DNA of 64,000 bases from Paenibacillus endoradicis (lineage in GTDB: Bacteria; Bacillota; Bacilli; Paenibacillales; Paenibacillaceae). Below the pieces are notes generated by a model. That model saw only the letters and a program-made list of their open reading frames with translations, was not told where the DNA came from and did no database searches. The position numbers and the translations under genes are program-made. Below are positions 57,976 to 64,000 of the stretch, in pieces. The first letter of the stretch is position 1. Each line of letters starts with the position of its first letter. Location: NCBI RefSeq assembly GCF_024721975.1, contig NZ_JANQBB010000006.1:248001-312000 (forward strand), written 5' to 3'.

Positions 57976-58599
57976 TTACTTAGCGTATTGCAAAATCGCA
58001 ATAGCTGCACGTTCTCTTCTCTCTACATCATCCGAATGCATTGCTGTTTTCAATATGATTAAAGCTTCCTCAATTGTTTGCATATCTACCAGTGATGCTT
58101 GAACATCATTATTTCGCTCATTAACTTCTAACCAGCTATTTAATAACTCATGAGATACTAGTCGATCGAACTTTGAGATATTGGCTTGCTGACTTATGAA
58201 TTTCTGAAGTTCTTCAGAAATCTGTTCTATTGGAACGCACTTTAACCAAGTCACACCTCTTCGATGAGAGCTGTTCATTTCTCCATCATCTAATCTATTC
58301 ACGTAGTAATAGTCTCCTACATCGCCAACATAAACAAAGCCATCACTTGCTATTACGATATAATCTCCATCCTGCATGCTATAGACGAAATAAGTAATCT
58401 CCTCTAGTTGACTCATCCATTCTATCTGCTCAGTGCCAACAGTGTTTAATGACAGAAGAGCCTTGCTTCTAAAATCTACTTCACTAACATTTTCTAAGTC
58501 CCCAATCTCTTTCCACCCGAAGCTTACGTAGTTTTCTTCCAAAGATAATTTCATAAGCCTTGTTTCATTAGAACCGTCTTTCATCTGGAATAATTGCAT
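57976..58599 (-). CDS. Hypothetical protein with Mrr-type N-terminal domain resemblance
   Basis: 207 residues; GGAGTGAT lies just upstream of the ATG. Soluble, without a signal peptide. The N-terminal half (about 1-125) resembles the small beta domain at the start of some Mrr-like restriction endonuclease proteins: VSFGWKEIGDLENVSEVDFR, YFVYSMQDGDYIVIASDGFV, GDYYYVNRL and SSHRRGVTWLK. The C-terminal half is helical (DRLVSHELLNSWLEVNERNN) and lacks any nuclease motif. It stands alone with its own terminator. I give no function; the resemblance is from reading only. Confidence 0.55.
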   Translation of the reverse strand: MQLFQMKDGSNETRLMKLSLEENYVSFGWKEIGDLENVSEVDFRSKALLSLNTVGTEQIEWMSQLEEITYFVYSMQDGDYIVIASDGFVYVGDVGDYYYVNRLDDGEMNSSHRRGVTWLKCVPIEQISEELQKFISQQANISKFDRLVSHELLNSWLEVNERNNDVQASLVDMQTIEEALIILKTAMHSDDVERRERAAIAILQYAK

Positions 58600-58630
58600 G
58601 GTATATCACTCCAACACATTGATCTAAGCA
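58600..58630. other. Short leader of the hypothetical gene
   Basis: Contains only the ribosome binding site of the 57976 gene before the dispersed repeat begins. Confidence 0.4.
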
Positions 58631-58809
58631 TACAGCAGACTTTAATTACGATGAATACGAAGCGAACTTGGGAAGTCTAGCATAAGCTTCCGATGTATGT
58701 TTCTTACAGAAACATTGTAGGTACGCATGTACCAATAACGTACATTTACGTTTGCTCCTTCCACAAGTAGCGCTCCACCTTCTCGGCTTGCGAAAGCCTG
58801 ATATTGAAC
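58631..58809. repeat. MITE-like dispersed repeat (copy R2)
   Basis: On the plus strand it shares GCGAACTTGGGAAGTC, TAACGTACA, CAAGTAGCGC and TTCTCGG, in order, with copy R1 (1903-2070, minus strand). It has about 42 extra bases after GGGAAGTC that include GCTTCCGATGTA and a hairpin ATGTTTCT/AGAAACAT; the former matches the start of the repeated leader element. Its ends are more decayed than those of R1. Remaining sequence to 58939 shows no gene. Confidence 0.6.
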
Positions 58810-58939
58810 AAGTACTAAAACTATAAATGAAATAAAGTATCTTATATTAAGTCTACCTTTTACCGTAAATGGTTGTAAACAATAACTACAAATTATTATA
58901 CTGAATACTAAGTGATAACAACCATCAGCCAGATGAATA

Positions 58940-60610
58940 TTAAAAACGGCCCGATCGAAATATAGAATAGATAAGCAATACGAACATGAAAATCGTAACA
59001 ACAAATCCAATCTCGATGACAGGCATTCGCCATAATATAGATTGCGAGTGCATAATCGATGTTCCTATTATTAATCCACACATCACAATACTTAATGCCA
59101 GCATTACAATACTGAAAGCTAAACGATTACTGATTCGATCAAGCTTTTCCAATAGCATAGTCACTTGAGGGGATTCCAAATCTATTCTTAATCTCCCGTT
59201 ACTTAGCATTCGAGTAAGCTGCTTCAGATGGAGTGGAATTTCCTTAACCATGTCAATATATTCTGGTATTTCCTCAGATATATTTTGCAATATCCGCTTC
59301 GGATTTAATCTTTCCAACAACAATTTTTTCCCAAATGGTTCTGCAATATCAAAGATGCTTATATTCGGATCAAGTGCAGTAACAACACCTTCCATTGTGA
59401 GTAAACATTTGCCAAGCAATGTTAATTCTGTAGGTATTTTAATTCTATGCTTATAGGCAACATTGAATAAATCACTTACTGCAGTCCCAATACTGGTCTG
59501 ATTCAACGGAACATTATAATATTTCTCTCTCAATTCATCGACATCACTATAGAGTTTATTGACATCTACTTCATCGGGTACGACACCCATTTGATTTATT
59601 GCTCTAATAACGCCTCTTGTACTTTGATTTCTAAGTGCAATGACAAAGGTGGCAAAATGATGTTTCATACTAGCGGAAAGTCGTCCGATCATACCGAAAT
59701 CTATCATCGCTAATCGTCCATCTGGGAGTGCCATTACATTGCCAGGATGAGGATCACCATGAAAAATCCCTTCAACTAATATTTGATGAAAAATCGCATT
59801 AGTCATTCGTTCAGCTAATAATTTCAAGTCTAATCCTTGCCGCTTAAGTTCCTCATCATCTGATAAATTAACTCCATCTATATAGGCAGTTGTTAATATA
59901 CGTTTTGTACTATATCCCCGAAATACATTAGGGACATATAAATAATCTATGCAAGCGCTAAGCTCTACAAATTTTTCAGTATTACGTGCTTCCAATGAAT
60001 AATCTAATTCTAGCAACAAAGCTACACTTAACTCTTCAATAATTTCTCTTAATCGGTAATGCTTCGCCCACTCTACTGCGCCTTCAGTTAGTCTTGCCCA
60101 ATCAATTAATATTTCAAGATCTGTTTCAATTAATCGTTGAATGTCCGGCCGTTGGATTTTCACTACTACATCATTGCCATCTTTTAAAGTAGCTCTATGC
60201 ACCTGACCTATGGAAGCAGCTGCAAGCGGAGTTATCGAAAAATGCTTAAACAAGCTTTCTATCGGAGCCCCAAGTTCTTTCTCAATAATAGAAGCAACCT
60301 CATTGTATGGAAATGGCTGCACATGATCTTGCAACGTTTCTAGCTCTTTTAATATTTCAGCGGGAATAAGATCAGGACGCGTACTCGCAATTTGACCTAA
60401 TTTAACAAAGGTAGGTCCTAACTCTTCAAGCAAGAGGCAGATCCGTTCGCCGAGACTTTTCATATGCCATTCATTCGTAGTTTTATTACCTGCGAATATA
60501 TTGCGACGTCTGGAACCAATTTCATCTGATACTAATCCGAAGCCATAACGTGCTATTGTCGAGGCTATAACCCGATATCGCATAACATGCCTAATCCTTT
60601 TCCCCCGCAA
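58940..60610 (-). CDS. ABC1/UbiB-family protein kinase-like protein
   Basis: 556 residues from a TTG at 60608-60610, supported by GGAGGTG 7 nt upstream. The ABC1 (AarF/UbiB) kinase-like fold is clear: LGPTFVKLGQIASTRPDLIP (signature), LAAASIGQVHRATLKDGNDV with Ala-rich nucleotide loop, IFHGDPHPGNVMALPDGRLA and MIDFGMIGRLS for metal and phosphate binding. Two C-terminal membrane helices (LAFSIVMLALSIVMCGLIIG, then VIEIGFVVTIFMFVLLIYS) anchor it. Relatives support quinone biosynthesis or lipid homeostasis. It follows a phasin-like gene by about 46 bp. Confidence 0.92.
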   Translation of the reverse strand: MRGKRIRHVMRYRVIASTIARYGFGLVSDEIGSRRRNIFAGNKTTNEWHMKSLGERICLLLEELGPTFVKLGQIASTRPDLIPAEILKELETLQDHVQPFPYNEVASIIEKELGAPIESLFKHFSITPLAAASIGQVHRATLKDGNDVVVKIQRPDIQRLIETDLEILIDWARLTEGAVEWAKHYRLREIIEELSVALLLELDYSLEARNTEKFVELSACIDYLYVPNVFRGYSTKRILTTAYIDGVNLSDDEELKRQGLDLKLLAERMTNAIFHQILVEGIFHGDPHPGNVMALPDGRLAMIDFGMIGRLSASMKHHFATFVIALRNQSTRGVIRAINQMGVVPDEVDVNKLYSDVDELREKYYNVPLNQTSIGTAVSDLFNVAYKHRIKIPTELTLLGKCLLTMEGVVTALDPNISIFDIAEPFGKKLLLERLNPKRILQNISEEIPEYIDMVKEIPLHLKQLTRMLSNGRLRIDLESPQVTMLLEKLDRISNRLAFSIVMLALSIVMCGLIIGTSIMHSQSILWRMPVIEIGFVVTIFMFVLLIYSIFRSGRF

Positions 60611-60656
60611 ACGCTCACCTCCATTTCTACTATTTATATTAGACTAATTACCATTA

Positions 60657-60950
60657 CTATCTAGAGTTTTCTAAATCCGCAATTCGCTTTTCCAAACGTT
60701 CAATATCATCAAGCATAGCAACACGTTGTTCTTTTAATAATGATTGAACCCGCTCTTGGACCATAGTTTCAATACTTAACTTTGTTTCTTCTCCTTTTTG
60801 GAGTAGCGTTTGCGCTAAATTTCTAGATTCTTCCTTACTAACTTGCCCTTTTTGTACAAGCTCATCAATCGTACTGTCAATCTTATCTTTACTAGCAACC
60901 GCTAATCCAAGCACTAATGATATTGCTTTATCTACTGATTCCTTGACCAT
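60657..60950 (-). CDS. Phasin-like coiled-coil protein
   Basis: 97 residues from the ATG at 60948-60950 with AAGGGG 9 nt upstream, which beats longer upstream starts. Entirely helical: MVKESVDKAISLVLGLAVAS, a middle helix (VQKGQVSKEESRNLAQTLLQ), and a heptad C-terminus (DIERLEKRIADLENS). This pattern fits the PhaF/phasin-type proteins that often precede UbiB genes in Bacilli and Paenibacillaceae. It may be a UbiB partner or bind granules or lipid; function not shown. Confidence 0.75.
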   Translation of the reverse strand: MVKESVDKAISLVLGLAVASKDKIDSTIDELVQKGQVSKEESRNLAQTLLQKGEETKLSIETMVQERVQSLLKEQRVAMLDDIERLEKRIADLENSR

Positions 60951-61100
60951 AGTAGCAACCCCTTTATTGTTCATTGATGTGTAATTCACTTTCATCTTTA
61001 TGCTATCTAGAATGATACATAAATATTGGAACAACTTAGTTCTTCTTCATTGTGTGTTATTTCGAAAAAACTATGCAAAAAAATACAATTTAACGAAATC

Positions 61101-61151
61101 AAAAAAATCTTGTTCCAGTCATTCTATTGTGAATGACTAGAACAAGATTTT
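61101..61151 (-). terminator. Intrinsic terminator after the LacI-type gene
   Basis: AAAATCTTGTTC and GAACAAGATTTT, with inner AGTCATTC/GAATGACT, form a long stem. On the minus strand seven Ts follow. It closes the kinase/binding protein/LacI operon. Confidence 0.9.
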
Positions 61152-61186
61152 AGAATCACTTTTATACGTTATTAACTACTGAATGA

Positions 61187-62275
61187 CTATTCTCTAGCAG
61201 CTGCTGTTGAGTCTCGATATATTAATTCACTTTTCAGTAATATCTTAACGATCGGCTCATCAGGTGTCGCTAGTCGATTAAGTAATCGTTCCACTGCTTT
61301 CTTCCCTAGTGTCTCCTTTGGTACATGCACCGTAGTTAGAGCTGGAGACTGACGATAGGAATCTTCAATATTATCGAAGCCTGAGACAGAAATTTGCTCT
61401 GGAACTTTAATACCTATTCCTTGCAACATCTGCACTGCACCAAGCGCGATGGCATCATTGCCACATACAATCGCAGTAGGCATTGCTTTCTGCTTTGTAA
61501 TCCAGTGCTTTAACTGCTGTGCAAATTGTTCAGATTCAAATCCTTCAATATCTAGGAAACTATGTTCAACACAAGAATTAAAGGTTAATTTGTCTCCATC
61601 GTTCTTTTGCAATCTATGTCCTTGCTCTTCCATCGCAGCACGATAGCCAAGAAATCGATCATAAAAACTTCGTGAGAATTGGGCATTACCAACGAATGAG
61701 ATTGCACTATGTCCAGTTCCAATTAATTGCTTCGTTAGTCGATAAGTCGCTTCATAATTATCGACAAAAATACTATCCGCAGGAATCAAATAATCCTCAT
61801 GATCGACAAGTACCATCGTCATACCAAGTCGATGTATCTCTAGTAGCATCGTAGATGATATTTCACCAACACCTATAATTCCTAGTATTCCATCAAGATT
61901 AATAAATTGCGTAAAATGATCTATACTTTGTTCAGATAATATAACCATTCCTATTCCACGTTGTTCTAACTCCGCGGATACACCATCTAAGATTCGTCCC
62001 CAATAAAGTGACTCCTTCGTTTGAAAACGAATATTGGGCATTAATACAAGAACCGATTGCTTACCTGTTACTTGTGTACGGGTATTAGATTCTACTCTAT
62101 TCGGTTTCATATATGCATTTTTTTGTGAAAAATAACCTAATTGAGAAGCAGCTTCAATGACCCTTTCTTTCGTATGATCACTTACTCCACCTTTTCCAGA
62201 TAACGCTTTGGACACTACGAATTTGGAAACTCCTAAGTAATTGGCAATTTGTTGCATAGTAATTTTTTTGGACAT
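61187..62275 (-). CDS. LacI-family transcriptional regulator
   Basis: 362 residues. N-terminal LacI helix-turn-helix (ITMQQIANYLGVSKFVVSKA, with GKGGVSDHTKERVIEAASQL as hinge helix). The periplasmic-binding-like effector domain includes VLVMPNIRFQTKESLYWGRI, SFVGNAQFSRSFYDRFLGYR and AIVCGNDAIALGAVQMLQGI. It binds a sugar or sugar phosphate and an inverted-repeat operator. It is the third gene of an operon after the kinase and binding protein, 15 bp from the latter. Its targets may include the cre-like boxes in this window. Confidence 0.93.
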   Translation of the reverse strand: MSKKITMQQIANYLGVSKFVVSKALSGKGGVSDHTKERVIEAASQLGYFSQKNAYMKPNRVESNTRTQVTGKQSVLVLMPNIRFQTKESLYWGRILDGVSAELEQRGIGMVILSEQSIDHFTQFINLDGILGIIGVGEISSTMLLEIHRLGMTMVLVDHEDYLIPADSIFVDNYEATYRLTKQLIGTGHSAISFVGNAQFSRSFYDRFLGYRAAMEEQGHRLQKNDGDKLTFNSCVEHSFLDIEGFESEQFAQQLKHWITKQKAMPTAIVCGNDAIALGAVQMLQGIGIKVPEQISVSGFDNIEDSYRQSPALTTVHVPKETLGKKAVERLLNRLATPDEPIVKILLKSELIYRDSTAAARE

Positions 62276-62289
62276 CTATATTTTCCACC

Positions 62290-63579
62290 TTACTTATGTG
62301 TGATTATGGTACGTGCTTCTGTCCATCGTTTATTATACTGATCAAATACTTCTTGAAGACTAGGCGCAGCTATCCATTCTTGAATATACGACCCAGACCA
62401 TAATGTAATTTGTGCGGTTGAAGCAAGTTCGAGTAATCGATCATTCGGAATCATGCGCTCTACAGGAATACTACCATACGATTCAAACTCTTGAAATTGT
62501 GGTAATGTTGGAACTTTTGTCATATCAACAGGGAGAAATCCAGAGTCATCAACAAACCCCGATTCATGGATGAAATACTCAACCCAATCAATAGCAATAT
62601 CAGTATGCTCACTATACTTACTGACACCAACGAACCAGTCTGGATTCAAAGGCGAATATAAAGGTTTCTCATTAGAATATGGAAATGGGAAAAATCCGAT
62701 GGTTTCTGGATCAGCACCAAGTGCAATTAATTGATTAATAACCCAATTCCCCATAAAGTACATACCGGCTCTGCCTTCAGCGAGCTCTAGCTTAGAAGCT
62801 TCCCATTGATTAGATATTAATGATTTTTCAACATAGTCATTTTCAATTAATGTCTTAACGATCGTAATGGCTTCTCCCCATTCATTATCCACTTGCCATG
62901 GCTCATCTAACTCGACCATATCATTCAAGTAAGCTGCATCGCCCTTCATAATACTAACTAGCTCTTCTCCCCAATTCATAAGTGGCCACTGAGCCCCATA
63001 GTTCAAATATATTGGAGTTATATTGGCCTGCTTCAACTTATGACAAGCATCATAAAATTCATCTAAAGTTGTAGGTATGCTAGTAATCCCAGCAGCCTTA
63101 AATGCCTCCTTATTGTATACAATTCCCGTTGAAGATGCGCCTGCAGCTATTCCATAACGTTGACCGTTGTAGGTTTTATAATCAGAAAATCGAATATTAC
63201 GAAACATCTCATCTGGTAAAGGAATAAAGTAGTTCGGCAATACCTCATTTTTTAAATGATTCGGAATCAGCAATACATCTCCAAAATTTTGCGTAGATAA
63301 TCGGACCGAAATATCAGATACATAGTTCGTTAATCCTGCAAATTGTATCGTTACATGTGGATGTTCTAGCTTGAACTCTTCTGCGTACTTTTGAAATCCA
63401 CCATTTTCGATCAAATCTACTCGATTAGTTAGTATCGTTAATATGATATCTTCATTTATTTCCTGTAACTGATCTTGCTCGATGTCTACTGATGAATTCG
63501 GTTCAACAACATGATTACTACATGAAACAAGTTGTATGACACATAACAACAAGACAAAAATACTACATATCGCTCTCAT
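62290..63579 (-). CDS. Sugar-binding lipoprotein without permeases
   Basis: 429 residues from the ATG at 63577-63579 with AAGGTG upstream. It overlaps the kinase stop (63563) by 17 bp. The lipoprotein signal ends at QLVSC (Cys20). The family 1 solute-binding fold is paralogous to the binding protein at 42533: LTILTNRVDLIENGGFQKYA, SSTGIVYNKEAFKAAGITSI and GMYFMGNWVINQLIALGADP match segment by segment. No permeases follow; instead a LacI regulator does. Together with the kinase it is probably a signal-input protein that presents ligand to the kinase rather than part of a transporter. Confidence 0.88.
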   Translation of the reverse strand: MRAICSIFVLLLCVIQLVSCSNHVVEPNSSVDIEQDQLQEINEDIILTILTNRVDLIENGGFQKYAEEFKLEHPHVTIQFAGLTNYVSDISVRLSTQNFGDVLLIPNHLKNEVLPNYFIPLPDEMFRNIRFSDYKTYNGQRYGIAAGASSTGIVYNKEAFKAAGITSIPTTLDEFYDACHKLKQANITPIYLNYGAQWPLMNWGEELVSIMKGDAAYLNDMVELDEPWQVDNEWGEAITIVKTLIENDYVEKSLISNQWEASKLELAEGRAGMYFMGNWVINQLIALGADPETIGFFPFPYSNEKPLYSPLNPDWFVGVSKYSEHTDIAIDWVEYFIHESGFVDDSGFLPVDMTKVPTLPQFQEFESYGSIPVERMIPNDRLLELASTAQITLWSGSYIQEWIAAPSLQEVFDQYNKRWTEARTIITHK

Positions 63580-64000
63580 CACCAATCACCTTCACCCTCC
63601 CTATCGGAAGTTGTAGAATGACTTCTGTGCCTACACCAAGTTGACTTTCTACACGAATTCCATATTGTTGGCCGTATTGCAGCTTGATTCTTTCGTTTAC
63701 ATTTTTCAAGCCAATACCTCCAATGCCATATTTCGCTTCATCAACACTCCCGTCTCGTAATCCGCTATTCAACCTCAATAGCTTACTTGTCTCTATTCCA
63801 ATCCCGTCATCGACAATATGTATCATGAGCAAAGGATATTTCACAGCCGAGCTAATCTTCAGATGCATTACACCTTTATTATCATCTAACCCATGATATA
63901 TAGCATTTTCAATAATAGGTTGTAACAATAACCGGATCATTCTATATTTCATCACGCTACGATCGACATTAATTACTAGTTGGAAACGATCAGGGTAACG
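63563..64000 (-). CDS. Sensor histidine kinase, C-terminal fragment (cut by window edge)
   Basis: 146 codons are visible; the gene runs off the right edge. What remains is an HATPase domain of a YesM-type kinase: LLLQPIIENAIYHGLDDNKG (N box), HIVDDGIGIETSKLLRLNSG (G1), GIGGIGLKNVNERIKLQYGQ (G2). The His box is outside the window. It is followed by the overlapping binding-protein gene. Its response regulator is not adjacent on this side. Confidence 0.9.
   Translation of the reverse strand, partial: RYPDRFQLVINVDRSVMKYRMIRLLLQPIIENAIYHGLDDNKGVMHLKISSAVKYPLLMIHIVDDGIGIETSKLLRLNSGLRDGSVDEAKYGIGGIGLKNVNERIKLQYGQQYGIRVESQLGVGTEVILQLPIGRVKVIGDESDM

Noticed and set aside
58642..59010. Minus-strand 122-residue frame
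   Set aside because: It overlaps the dispersed repeat and the end of the UbiB gene in another frame and has no ribosome binding site.

Overview
The window looks like part of the chromosome of a low-GC, spore-former-type Bacillota, most like Paenibacillus or a close Paenibacillaceae relative. The evidence is gene content and style only: several YesM/YesN-type two-component pairs beside CUT1 sugar ABC transporters, a copper-amine-oxidase-like stalk-domain protein, strong AGGAGG ribosome binding sites, TTG and GTG starts, and CcpA-type cre boxes. No rRNA, tRNA, phage, transposase or CRISPR array was seen.

Left part (1-23 kb). A xylose module (xylB, xylA, a DUF4352 lipoprotein, and xylR on the other strand) carries two identical 27-bp xyl operators. 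Next are a three-gene surface/secreted operon (stalk-domain protein, PKD protein, and a giant PKD protein whose signal peptide lies in a different frame), a CUT1 sugar transporter (binding protein plus two permeases) with its YesM/YesN pair, a broken AraC-type regulator, and a NarL-type two-component pair.

Middle part (23-36 kb). A membrane/redox cluster encodes a BdbC-like disulfide oxidoreductase, a TlpA/ResA-like thioredoxin, NosF-, NosY-, NosL- and NosD-like proteins, two small YtkA/FixH-like lipoproteins, a PepSY membrane protein and an MFS exporter. It resembles a copper-centre maturation locus, but no NosZ is in the window. A stand-alone LytTR protein, an aldose 1-epimerase, a chemotaxis receptor and a YhhN-family membrane protein follow.

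Right part (36-64 kb). This is a beta-mannan and beta-galactoside utilisation region: a GH2 beta-galactosidase, an AraC-type response regulator and sugar transporter, and a divergent operon of GH113 beta-mannanase, cellobiose 2-epimerase and GH130 mannosylglucose phosphorylase. Together these can turn imported manno-oligosaccharides into mannose 1-phosphate and glucose. A second YesM/YesN pair runs with a transporter and a DUF6259/discoidin protein. At the right edge are an UbiB-type kinase, a phasin-like protein, and a histidine kinase / binding protein / LacI-regulator operon that looks like a sugar-sensing unit.

The most notable unexplained signal is a repeated 5'-leader element of about 65 nt directly before five genes (xylA, xylB, a sugar permease, galM, yhhN). 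Its two interleaved complementary segments show compensatory base changes between copies and end at AGGAGG, which predicts a ribosome-binding-site-proximal pseudoknot. Other non-coding structures are a MITE-like dispersed repeat, seven 64-bp tandem repeats inside the mannan operon, and a multi-stem leader at the left edge.
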